In this document: positions 37,664 through 45,604 of the stretch, piece by piece
Layout of the letters: every line of letters begins with the position of its first letter
Position numbering within the stretch: position 1 is the first letter of the stretch
Notes under the pieces: generated by a model
Told to the model about the DNA's origin: nothing
Seen by the model: the letters and a program-made list of their open reading frames with translations, nothing else
Databases searched by the model: none
Assembly (NCBI RefSeq): GCF_012726205.1
Contig: NZ_JAASAE010000005.1
Span: 62,001 to 126,000, forward strand
Length of the DNA stretch: 64,000 nt
From: Rhodococcus sp. HNM0569
Lineage (GTDB): Bacteria > Actinomycetota > Actinomycetes > Mycobacteriales > Mycobacteriaceae
Direction: 5' to 3'
Translations under genes and position numbers: made by a program

Positions 37664-37775
37664 TGGATTCCTCCCGCGGTTCGCACATCGACAATCGGGT
37701 GTCCACCACACGCGGCGAACACCCAATCGTAGCCACCGGGACCGACCGGAAGCGGCACGCGCGCGGGCGACCCGA

Positions 37776-37781
37776 TACCGT
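37776..37781 (+). promoter_or_regulatory. Predicted -10 box of the PknL partner gene
   Basis: TACCGT lies 6 bases before the GTG at 37788, without a ribosome binding site: a leaderless promoter candidate, divergent from pknL. Confidence 0.45.
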
Positions 37782-37787
37782 GAAGAC

Positions 37788-38156
37788 GTGAGCGCGATTC
37801 CTTACACCGACGACGTCCTCGATTCCGATGTCGGACTCCTGCAACTCCCGGATGTCGCCAAGAACGTCGGCCTCGCCGTCACCCGTGTGCACCAGATGTT
37901 GCGGGAGCGCAAACTCGTCGCGGTCAAGCGCGACGGCGTGATCGGTGTTCCCGAGGCATTCTTCGACGACGACGGCCAGGTGCTCAAGTTCCTGCCGGGA
38001 CTGCTGTCCGTGATGCACGACGGCGGCTACTCCGACACCGAGATCCTGCGGTGGATCTTCACCCCGGACGACACGCTGCCCGGTCGCCCGGTCGACGCGC
38101 TGCGCGGCGACCTCGCACGCGAGGTGATCAGGCGGGCGCAGGCGATGGCGTTCTGA
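37788..38156 (+). CDS. DNA-binding protein, probable PknL substrate (Rv2175c family)
   Basis: A 122-residue protein with a winged helix-turn-helix: LLQLPDVAKNVGLAVTRVHQ followed by MLRERKLVAVKRDGVIGVP, then a C-terminal helical domain (LRWIFTPDDTLPGRPVDALR). M. tuberculosis Rv2175c has the same neighbours, binds DNA and is phosphorylated by PknL near its N-terminus. The matching threonine here would be in SAIPYTDDV. The regulon is unknown. Its last 29 bases overlap the 3' end of the convergent crtB gene. Confidence 0.9.
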   Translation: MSAIPYTDDVLDSDVGLLQLPDVAKNVGLAVTRVHQMLRERKLVAVKRDGVIGVPEAFFDDDGQVLKFLPGLLSVMHDGGYSDTEILRWIFTPDDTLPGRPVDALRGDLAREVIRRAQAMAF

Positions 38157-39090
38157 CGGCAGGGCGCGCCGCGAGACGTGGCATCTCGCGGGCAACGAGC
38201 GCGAGTCGTCTCGTCCGGGTCACCGTCACACGCCGATGCAGCACCGCGTACTCGTGCGCCTCGATCTCGTCGAGAATGCCCTCGTAGAGGCGCAGGGCGG
38301 TGGCGATGGCCGGGCGGGCGCGGGGATCGAGCATCGCGATGCCCGGTGCCGCCGTCCGGTACAGCGACCGCGTTACGGCGATCAGGTGGGCGAGCGCGCG
38401 GGCCACCCGACGGTCGACGGAGCGTCGCTCGCGGCACCAGCGCAGCAGGTCGTCGTCGACGCCGAATGCCGCGAGTTCGTCCTGCGGCAGGTAGACACGC
38501 CCGCGATCGAGGTCCTCGCCCACATCGCGCAGGAAGTTCGTGAGCTGGAACGCCTCGCCGAGAGCGGCCGCATGTGGCTCGGCACCGTCCGCCGCACCCA
38601 GTACGGGCAGCAACTGCAAGCCGATCACGACCGCCGAACCGTACATGTACTCGCCGAGTGCCGCCCACGACGCGTACCGACTGCGGAAGTTCGGTGTGCC
38701 GGGCACGTCCATCCGCATCGAGTCGAGAAAGGCACCGAAGTACTCGTGCGGGATCCCGAAGCGCCGCGCGGTGTCGGTGAAGGCCGCGAACACCGGATCG
38801 GTCCGGGCAGGAGCGTCCGAGCCGAGAGAGTCGACGACTGCTGCGGCGTCGTCGAGGGCTCGGGCGGCCCGAATCGGGTCCGCCGGGGCGACCCCCTCGA
38901 CTCCCTCGACCCCGTCGACGATGTCGTCGATGGTGCGTGCGAAGGCGTAGAGCGCATGTACCGCACGCCTGCGCTCGGGTGGTAGCAGCCGGGCCGCGAG
39001 ATAGTAACTGCGCCCGTGGCGGGCCGTGATCGCCCGGCAGTGCTCGTACTCGTCGGCGAGGAGCGTGCAGCCCCCGCGTTCCGGGGTCAT
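38128..39090 (-). CDS. crtB: Phytoene synthase
   Basis: A 320-residue trans-isoprenyl head-to-head synthase that condenses two geranylgeranyl diphosphates to phytoene, the first C40 carotenoid. The first aspartate-rich motif is in ALYAFARTIDDIVDGVEG (DDIVD), and the second in FQLTNFLRDVGEDLDRGRVY. SRYASWAALGEYMYGSAVVIG is also typical. A short VEGVEGV duplication follows the first motif. The ATG overlaps the mptA stop codon (ATGA), so it is translated with the mannosyltransferase. Squalene synthases share the fold, but the motif detail and the nearby crtI favour CrtB. Its 3' end overlaps the convergent gene by 29 bases. Confidence 0.9.
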   Translation of the reverse strand: MTPERGGCTLLADEYEHCRAITARHGRSYYLAARLLPPERRRAVHALYAFARTIDDIVDGVEGVEGVAPADPIRAARALDDAAAVVDSLGSDAPARTDPVFAAFTDTARRFGIPHEYFGAFLDSMRMDVPGTPNFRSRYASWAALGEYMYGSAVVIGLQLLPVLGAADGAEPHAAALGEAFQLTNFLRDVGEDLDRGRVYLPQDELAAFGVDDDLLRWCRERRSVDRRVARALAHLIAVTRSLYRTAAPGIAMLDPRARPAIATALRLYEGILDEIEAHEYAVLHRRVTVTRTRRLALVAREMPRLAARPAVRTPSPAPA

Positions 39091-40772
39091 GACGTGGCCG
39101 GTACCCGTGACGGGTCGTCCGCTCCGGAACCGTCGGTGTCGTCGCGCGTCTCGCCGGTGTCCGGCACGTCGACAGCGGCGGACTCGGCGTCGTGGCCGGC
39201 CGTGGCCGACGACTGGGGGTGCGGGCGCCCCCGCAGGCGCAGCGGGTCGACGCTGCGGAGCGAGTACGCCGCGACGAACGCCGCGAACACCGCGAGCGCG
39301 ACGTGCGGGAAGGTGTACAGGCCGATCGAGCCGTCGGGCTGGAAGACCAACATGAGCCACGTGGACAGCCCGACCAGGACCATCAGCGTGCGCTGCGACA
39401 GCGCGAAGCCCGCGGCGATTGCGAGCGGCCACGAGTAGTACCACGGCAGCGCGGCAGGGGAGAGTACGACGATCGCGACGAGCACCACGAGGATGCCGAG
39501 CACGGCATCGCGTTCGGTCTTGCGGAAACGCCACCACGCCGCCACGACGATGACGACGAGTGCGATGCCGCAGATCATGCGGGTGACGTCGAGGACGCTG
39601 CCGAGGGTGAGGTCGGCGAACCAGGACGTACCGACGGTGACGATGTGCGCGAGGATCGTGGGCAGCGACAGCCAGTTGATGATCTTCGCCGAGCCCGACA
39701 GTGCGGTCATCCAGCCGAGCCCGACACCCGCCGCGAGCGACGAGCCCGCGAAGACGGCGACGAACATCGCGAAGCCCGCTCCGGCAGTCTTGGCGAACAG
39801 GACGAACGGCGACGCGGGCTCGCGGCCCTCCGCGGCAGCGCGTTCGCGTTCGTGGATCATCCAGATCCACACCATGAACGGCAGCGCGGCACCCGCCGTC
39901 GCCTTGATCGCGACGGCGACCGACACGAGCGCGAAGCCACCGAGGTGACGCCGGTCGAGGACGAGTACGACACCCGCGCTCATCAGCCCGACCATGAGCA
40001 CTTCGTTGTGGACACCGCCGATCAGATGGATCAGAACCAGCGGGTTGAGCACGGCGAGCCACAGCGAGATCGCGGGGTTGCCGCCCAGATGACGCGCGAG
40101 GCGGGGGACGGCCCACATCGTGAGCGCGAGGCCCGGGAGCATCGTGAGGCGCAGCAGCATCGTGCCGACGACGATGCTGTCGCCGACCAAGGCCGTGATG
40201 CCCTGGCCGAGGAGCAGGAACAGCGGACCGTACGGCGCGGTGGTGGTGGTCCACACATTGCTCACGTTGTCGAGCAGGATGCCGGGATTCGCGACCGGCC
40301 CCACCGCATAGGGATCGAACCCGTCGCGCAGCAGCGCACCCTGCGCGAGATACGAGTACGCGTCGCGGCTGAACATCGGCACCGCGACCAGCAGCGGCGC
40401 CGTCCATGCCGGGACGATCAGCATCAACTGCCGCACGCTGACGCGCCCGGCCAGGGTTGCGCGACCGAGCCGCACCCACGCCGCGATCATCGCGACCACA
40501 CCGACCCACACGATCACGGTCGAGATGATCTGGCCGTGCCCGAAGCGCAGCCACGACAGGAACATCGCCTCGAGCAGCGGGTCCTCGCGTCGGACGCTGC
40601 CCGCCCCGAAACCACCGAAGGTGATCATCGCGGCGCCGACGATGCCGAGCAGCGCCGCGTGGCCCTCGGGGCTACGCAGGAAGTCCGCCCACGCGCGCCT
40701 GCGTCCAGCGGTCGTCGCGGGCAGATCGGTCGTGTCGCCGGTGTAGGGGGCCTCGCGGGTAGAGGACGCCAT
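39087..40772 (-). CDS. mptA: Alpha-(1->6)-mannopyranosyltransferase MptA-like
   Basis: A 561-residue GT-C mannosyltransferase with about 12-13 membrane helices. It uses polyprenyl-phosphomannose to lengthen the mannan backbone of lipomannan outside the membrane. The first loop has SVRREDPLLEAMFLSWLRFG with the catalytic-type acidic pair, and PMFSRDAYSYLAQGALL near residue 125. The PAALPWYYSWPL segment is typical of the MptA/MptB family. The gene order (idsA2 on one side, the PknL partner on the other) identifies MptA rather than MptB. GGAGG lies about 11 bases before the ATG. A tail of about 50 residues rich in D, S and T ends the protein. Confidence 0.9.
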   Translation of the reverse strand: MASSTREAPYTGDTTDLPATTAGRRRAWADFLRSPEGHAALLGIVGAAMITFGGFGAGSVRREDPLLEAMFLSWLRFGHGQIISTVIVWVGVVAMIAAWVRLGRATLAGRVSVRQLMLIVPAWTAPLLVAVPMFSRDAYSYLAQGALLRDGFDPYAVGPVANPGILLDNVSNVWTTTTAPYGPLFLLLGQGITALVGDSIVVGTMLLRLTMLPGLALTMWAVPRLARHLGGNPAISLWLAVLNPLVLIHLIGGVHNEVLMVGLMSAGVVLVLDRRHLGGFALVSVAVAIKATAGAALPFMVWIWMIHERERAAAEGREPASPFVLFAKTAGAGFAMFVAVFAGSSLAAGVGLGWMTALSGSAKIINWLSLPTILAHIVTVGTSWFADLTLGSVLDVTRMICGIALVVIVVAAWWRFRKTERDAVLGILVVLVAIVVLSPAALPWYYSWPLAIAAGFALSQRTLMVLVGLSTWLMLVFQPDGSIGLYTFPHVALAVFAAFVAAYSLRSVDPLRLRGRPHPQSSATAGHDAESAAVDVPDTGETRDDTDGSGADDPSRVPATS

Positions 40773-40858
40773 GTGTGAAGTTTCCTCCCCCGGGATCCAG
40801 GAACAGGCACGGCGCCGTGCCGGCGCGCGCACGAATTGTCGTCGGTCGGTGCCCCAGC

Positions 40859-42475
40859 TTAGTTGTTCGCGGCCCCGGCCACCTCGCCGCCTCGACGCGA
40901 CGCGCCGGGAACCGCACGTCGTCGGCTCTGTGGGCGCGTCGCGGAGACCGGTCCGACGACCCGTTCGGCGGCGAGCCTGCCGGACAGCACCACGGTCGGT
41001 ACTCCCACGCCGGGGGTGGTGCTCGAGCCGGCCAGCACCACGTTGTCGAGCCCCGCGATCAGGTTGCGCCGCCGGAACGGCCCCGTCTGGCGGAAGACGT
41101 GCGCACCCGCGAACGGGCTGCCGGCGGCCATCCCGCGCTCGAGCCACGTCTGCGGGGTGTCGAGGTGTTCGACGTCGAAGTGCACGTCGATGCCGCGGTA
41201 CCCACGGTCAGCCAGCGTGGTGAGGATCTCGCGCGCGTAGGCGGGACCGAGCTCGCGCCACGCGAGCGGCGCGGTGTCGAGATTGGGGCACGGCGCGAGT
41301 ACCGAGAACGGTTCACGATCGCCGATGCGCAATGCGGGGTCGGACAGCGCGGGCCGCGTGATCAGGAAAGACGGATCGCTCATGAGCCGGCCTCGTCGGC
41401 CCGTGATCTCCCGGAAGGTGCGCTCCCACGCGCTGCCGAACTCGATCGTGTGGTGCCGGTGCACGGGCCACGACGCGGCGAGCTCGCTCGGCACGGTGCC
41501 GTGCAGCACCACCGCCGACGGCGCCATCCGGCTGCGCCTGCGCGGTGCGGCACCGTGCGGCGCGAGGAGGGCGTCGGTCACCTGCTCGTCCGGAGTCAGG
41601 ACGACGATGTCGCACTCGTAGGAGTCCGCGCCCGAGCGCACCGCGACGACGCGTCGTTGCGCGACGGTGAGGGCGTCCACCGCCGTGCCCGTGACGACGC
41701 GCCCGCCCGCCCGGACGACGGCGTCGGCCATCGCCTCGGCGATCGTGTGCATGCCGCCGCGCGGGAAGTACACACCGAGGCCGGTGTCCATGTGCGCGAT
41801 CGCGCCGTACACCGCGAGCGCGCGTTCGGGTGCGACGCCCGCATACAGCGCCTGGAAGGTGAACACCCGCCGCAACCGCGGGTCGGTGAGCCGCCGCGCG
41901 ACCCCGCGGCCGAGGCTGCCGAACCCGCCGAGTGTCACCAGACGCGTGAGGTCGCGGAGTGCACCGCGCGACGACACCAGATCGAGAGGCGAGTCGAAGT
42001 TCGCGTCCATGAACCGTGCGAACTCCGCGTCGAAGATCTTCGCGAGCCACGTGCGCAGGGCGAGATAGCGCCGAGCCTCGTCCGTACCCGCGAAGCGCGT
42101 GACCTCGTCGACCATCGCGTCGGAGTCCGAATGCACGTCGAGCGCGCTGCCGTCGGCGAAGCGCGCGTGATAGGCGGGCGAGAGGCGGTCGAACCGCAGT
42201 GGCGGAGTCGTGTCTCCCGGCGTGAGGCCTACTGCGCCGAGCGCGTCGGACACGACCGACGGCAGCGTCATGACAGTCGCGCCCGAGTCGATGCGGCGAC
42301 CGTGGCCGAGTGCGTACGAGCCGACCCGGCCACCGACCGCGGCGTCGGATTCGAGCACCGTGACCTCGCGTCCGGCGCCGAGCAGGTGCAGGGCCGCCGA
42401 GAGGCCTGCGAGTCCGCCGCCGACTACGACGACGCGGTCGGTGGGGCCCGTCACCGTCCGGACTGCGTGTGCCAC
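40859..42475 (-). CDS. crtI: Phytoene desaturase
   Basis: A 538-residue FAD-dependent carotenoid desaturase that turns phytoene stepwise into lycopene. It begins with the dinucleotide fold VVVVGGGLAGLSAALHLL, followed by VGGRVGSY near residue 47 and DSGATVMTLP near 62. The C-terminal signature GSSTTPGVGVPTVVLSG binds the FAD and is characteristic of CrtI-type enzymes. The number of desaturation steps cannot be read from sequence. The GTG start is one base after the idsA2 stop codon, which suggests coupled translation and a shared pathway. mptA follows after 86 bases. Confidence 0.9.
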   Translation of the reverse strand: MAHAVRTVTGPTDRVVVVGGGLAGLSAALHLLGAGREVTVLESDAAVGGRVGSYALGHGRRIDSGATVMTLPSVVSDALGAVGLTPGDTTPPLRFDRLSPAYHARFADGSALDVHSDSDAMVDEVTRFAGTDEARRYLALRTWLAKIFDAEFARFMDANFDSPLDLVSSRGALRDLTRLVTLGGFGSLGRGVARRLTDPRLRRVFTFQALYAGVAPERALAVYGAIAHMDTGLGVYFPRGGMHTIAEAMADAVVRAGGRVVTGTAVDALTVAQRRVVAVRSGADSYECDIVVLTPDEQVTDALLAPHGAAPRRRSRMAPSAVVLHGTVPSELAASWPVHRHHTIEFGSAWERTFREITGRRGRLMSDPSFLITRPALSDPALRIGDREPFSVLAPCPNLDTAPLAWRELGPAYAREILTTLADRGYRGIDVHFDVEHLDTPQTWLERGMAAGSPFAGAHVFRQTGPFRRRNLIAGLDNVVLAGSSTTPGVGVPTVVLSGRLAAERVVGPVSATRPQSRRRAVPGASRRGGEVAGAANN

Positions 42476-42476
42476 G

Positions 42477-43574
42477 TCACGACGTCCGCTGCGTGAGCGA
42501 CTCGGCGAGCGCGGCGAGATCGCGCTTCGCGTCGTCCGTCGCGGTGCACGCGTCGAGAGTGCGCGACGCGCGTGCGGTGAGCGCGTCGATCCGGTCCTCG
42601 ACGTCGGCGACCGCGCCGAGTTCGCGGATCACGACCCGCAGGCGTTCGACGTCGGCGACCGACAGGTCGGTGCCGATCCCGGCGCGCAGTTCGGCCGACG
42701 CCGCGGCGTCCGTGCGATCCCCGTGGTCCAGTGCGGTCGCGAGCAGCACGGTGCGCTTGCCCGAGCGCAGGTCGTCACCCGACGGCTTGCCCGTCACCTG
42801 CGGGTCGCCGAACACCCCGAGCAGATCGTCGCGCAGCTGGTAGGCGACGCCGAGGTCGGCGCCGATGCTCCGGTACGCGGCGACGAGGGCGTCGTCCGCC
42901 CCCGCGAGCACGGCGCCCAGGTGCAGTGGCCGCTCGACGGTGTACGCGGCGGTCTTGAACCGGTCGATGCGCAGTGCGGCGTCGACGGACTCGTCGGCGG
43001 TCGCCTCGGTCGTGATGTCGAGGAACTGCCCACCGAGCATCTCGGTGCGCATCGCCGACCACACCGGGGCGACGCGGCCGGCGGCCTCGGGAGGCACGCC
43101 GGAGCCGTGGAACATGTCGTCGGCCCACGCGAGCGCGAGGTCGCCGAGCAGGATGGCGGCCGACTCGCCGAATCGGGTGCCGTCGCCGCGCCAGCCCTCC
43201 CGACGATGCCGCTGCGCGAACTCGACGTGCACGGTGGGGAAGCCGCGGCGGGTGGTGGACGCGTCGATGATGTCGTCGTGCACGAGGGCACACGCCTGCA
43301 CGAGTTCGAGCGCGGACAACGCGCGCAGGACCGCGGGTGCGTCGGGGCCGTCGGGGTCGCCGCCCGCGCCCTGCCACGCGATCCACGCGAAATGCGGCCG
43401 CAGCCGCTTGCCTCCGCGGAAGACGTAGTCCTCGAGCAGGGCCACCGCGTCCGGGAAGGCCCCGCCGATCGCGCGGGCCTCGTCGGCACGAGACCGGAAG
43501 AACTCGCCGAGTGCGGATTCGACCTGACCGGACATCTCGAATCGTGCGGCTGATGCGGACAGGACATCCTCCAA
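42477..43574 (-). CDS. idsA2: Polyprenyl (geranylgeranyl) diphosphate synthase IdsA2-like
   Basis: A 365-residue trans-prenyl diphosphate synthase. The first aspartate-rich motif is in ALVHDDIIDAS, and the second in QLRDDLLGVFGDP followed by GKPSGDDLRSGKRT. RGGKRLRPHFAW near residue 60 binds the diphosphate. It should provide geranylgeranyl diphosphate for CrtB and CrtI and possibly longer prenyls for the mannosyl carriers. The positional counterpart is Rv2173. The start is uncertain: the longest frame begins with TTG at 43574, and an ATG at 43535 is also possible. It is the first gene of a minus-strand run idsA2-crtI-mptA-crtB. Confidence 0.88.
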   Translation of the reverse strand: MEDVLSASAARFEMSGQVESALGEFFRSRADEARAIGGAFPDAVALLEDYVFRGGKRLRPHFAWIAWQGAGGDPDGPDAPAVLRALSALELVQACALVHDDIIDASTTRRGFPTVHVEFAQRHRREGWRGDGTRFGESAAILLGDLALAWADDMFHGSGVPPEAAGRVAPVWSAMRTEMLGGQFLDITTEATADESVDAALRIDRFKTAAYTVERPLHLGAVLAGADDALVAAYRSIGADLGVAYQLRDDLLGVFGDPQVTGKPSGDDLRSGKRTVLLATALDHGDRTDAAASAELRAGIGTDLSVADVERLRVVIRELGAVADVEDRIDALTARASRTLDACTATDDAKRDLAALAESLTQRTS

Positions 43575-43646
43575 CGTCTGGGTGCGTGCGCGAGTGCGCG
43601 GGTCCGTACGCTCACCGAGCTTAGTCGGCGTGCGCCGGGCCCTGCC

Positions 43647-43686
43647 GTGAGCGTTCCCGGAGTGCCCGCACTCGCGGAGCGCTCAC
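43647..43686. promoter_or_regulatory. Imperfect inverted repeat between idsA2 and metF
   Basis: Arms 43647-43665 and 43668-43686 pair at 16 of 19 positions plus one G-T, with outer halves GTGAGCG and CGCTCAC. A further CGCTCAC occurs at 43716-43722. It lies in the 167-base divergent region, so an operator for the carotenoid run is possible; a simple hairpin is the alternative. Confidence 0.4.
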
Positions 43687-43729
43687 GAGAGGGTGATGAG
43701 TGGGGTGATGGCGTGCGCTCACGGTTTCC

Positions 43730-43735
43730 TATGCT
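43730..43735 (+). promoter_or_regulatory. Predicted -10 box of metF
   Basis: TATGCT lies 6 bases before the GTG at 43742, and there is no ribosome binding site. This is the best match to TATAAT among the leaderless candidates in the window. Confidence 0.5.
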
Positions 43736-43741
43736 GGACTC

Positions 43742-44740
43742 GTGACTTCCGAATCCGTCAGGGGACGTGCGAGCGAAGGGTGGCGCACCCGCACGCCGTC
43801 GATCGTCGACCGACTGCACGGCGACGACGACCGCATCCCGTTCTCGGTGGAGTTCTCGCCGCCGCGCGACGAGGCCGCCGAGGACCGGTTGTGGCGCGCG
43901 GTGCGCGTGTTCGAGCGGCTCGGGCCCGCATTCGTGTCGATGACCTACGGCGCGGGTGGGTCGACCCGCGACCGTACGGTGCGCGTCACGGGTCAGCTAG
44001 CCGAAGAGACGACGCTGCTTCCGGTGGCCCACCTGACGGCCGTCGGGCACTCGGTCGACGAGCTGCGGTCGATGGTCGGTGCGTACGCCGATCGCGGCAT
44101 CAGCAATGTGCTCGTGCTGCGCGGTGACCCGCCCGGCGACCCGCTCGGCGAGTGGCGCAAGCACCCGGAAGGTGTCGAGTACGCCGAGGAACTCGTGCGG
44201 CTCGTCCGCGACCTGGGCGACTTCCACGTGGGCGTCGCGTCGTTCCCCGAGGGGCACCACCGGGCGCCCGATCTCGATCACGACACGCGGTACCTCGCGG
44301 CGAAGCTCCGTGCCGGAGCCGAGTACTCGATCACGCAGATGTTCTTCGACGTCGACGACTACCTGCGGCTGCGCGATCGCATCGCGGCCTTCGACCCCGA
44401 GCAGGGCGAGAAGCCGGTGATCCCCGAGATCATGCCGATCACGTCGCTCCGCTCGGTGCGACGCATCATGGAGCTGTCGGATTCCCGGTTGCCCGCCGCG
44501 CTCGAAACGCGGCTCGCGGCGGCTGCGGGCGACGGTCCCGAGGAGAACCGCGCCGCGGTGCGGGAAGTCGGAATCGACGTCGCGACGGAGATGTGCGAGC
44601 GCCTCATCTCGGAGGGGGCACCGGGCCTGCACTTCATCACCCTCAACTTCGCGCGGGCGACCGGCGAGGTGCTCGAGCGGCTCGGCAGCCGCATCCGCAC
44701 GGTCGGCGACGACGCCGCGCCCATCCGTTCCGTCAGCTGA
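43742..44740 (+). CDS. metF: Methylenetetrahydrofolate reductase family protein
   Basis: A 332-residue TIM-barrel protein of the MetF family, which reduces 5,10-methylene- to 5-methyl-tetrahydrofolate for methionine synthesis. FSVEFSPPRDE near residue 35 contains the catalytic-type glutamate. FVSMTYGAGGSTRDRT, VAHLTAVGHS, VLVLRGDPP and ASFPEGHHR follow in the usual order, and EYSITQMFFDVDDY is near 200. M. tuberculosis has a related but unusual reductase at Rv2172c in the same place. FAD or other cofactor use cannot be told from sequence. A leaderless promoter is predicted. Confidence 0.88.
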   Translation: MTSESVRGRASEGWRTRTPSIVDRLHGDDDRIPFSVEFSPPRDEAAEDRLWRAVRVFERLGPAFVSMTYGAGGSTRDRTVRVTGQLAEETTLLPVAHLTAVGHSVDELRSMVGAYADRGISNVLVLRGDPPGDPLGEWRKHPEGVEYAEELVRLVRDLGDFHVGVASFPEGHHRAPDLDHDTRYLAAKLRAGAEYSITQMFFDVDDYLRLRDRIAAFDPEQGEKPVIPEIMPITSLRSVRRIMELSDSRLPAALETRLAAAAGDGPEENRAAVREVGIDVATEMCERLISEGAPGLHFITLNFARATGEVLERLGSRIRTVGDDAAPIRSVS

Positions 44741-44837
44741 GCGCGTCCGAGTCCACCTCGTTCGTGCGTCCCGTCCGCGCGAGTGCGTCGACGAGATCCC
44801 GAATCCGCACCCGGCCGCGCTCCGCAGCGCGCGCGGG

Positions 44838-45548
44838 TCACACGCGGGCGTCGTCGTTCGGCGGCGCCGACGAGTCGCGGCGGCCGCTGCCGATCGGCGC
44901 CTCACGGTTGCGGGCCAGCCACGCGAGCGCACCCACGACGACGGCGACACCGAGCGCGACGCCCGCCGCGATACCGGCCCACCCGGCGAAGCTGCGCGTG
45001 CTCGGGTCGGGATAACGGACCTCGGCCTCGAGTCGGCTCGCGTCGCCCGGGGCGAGCTTCCACGACACGATCGAATCGCCTTCGCGGGTGCCGTTGGTGG
45101 TGGCGACACGCGTGGGGAAGGCGACGGTGAACTGCACGTCGGTGCCCTGCGTGGGGACATCGCTGAGGTCGATCTTGCCGTCGAGCGTCACGATGTCGCC
45201 GCTGCGCCGCAATTCGAGCTGGAACTGGCCGGCGGCCTGCTCGTTCATCGCACCGAGTTGCTGGACGTCGCCGAAGCTGAGATCGGTGAAATACGCCTGC
45301 GATCCGACATACCCGTCGCGCTTGTACGGCTCGACCCGCACCTTGCCCGCAAGCGATTCGGGCGGCGTCAACTGCGGGCCGCCGTCGTTCTCGTCGGTGG
45401 GCACGGTCGCCGCGACGATCTGGCCGGAGACCCGGTCGTCGGCCGAGATGCCCATCGACACCTGCACGCGGAGGCAACCCGCGAGGAATGGGACGAGCAC
45501 GAGCAGCAGGGCGACAGGCGCGACGCGGCGCAGAGACGTTCGATGCAC
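44838..45548 (-). CDS. lppM: LppM-like lipoprotein
   Basis: A 236-residue exported protein. The signal peptide ends in the lipobox FLAGC (C25), and the outside domain of about 160 residues starts LRVQVSMGISADDRVSGQIV, as in LppM of mycobacteria (Rv2171, same position). A C-terminal helix at about residues 190-212 (WAGIAAGVALGVAVVVGALAW) and a short charged tail follow, so the protein is held at both ends. In mycobacteria LppM affects PIM/lipomannan balance and phagosome maturation. GTG start. crtO is 56 bases downstream in the same direction. Confidence 0.85.
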   Translation of the reverse strand: MHRTSLRRVAPVALLLVLVPFLAGCLRVQVSMGISADDRVSGQIVAATVPTDENDGGPQLTPPESLAGKVRVEPYKRDGYVGSQAYFTDLSFGDVQQLGAMNEQAAGQFQLELRRSGDIVTLDGKIDLSDVPTQGTDVQFTVAFPTRVATTNGTREGDSIVSWKLAPGDASRLEAEVRYPDPSTRSFAGWAGIAAGVALGVAVVVGALAWLARNREAPIGSGRRDSSAPPNDDARV

Positions 45549-45604
45549 GTCGTCATCGTGCCAGGAGGCTCATGCGCTGTCAGGCAGCGCTCGGTGTGTC
45601 GCGG

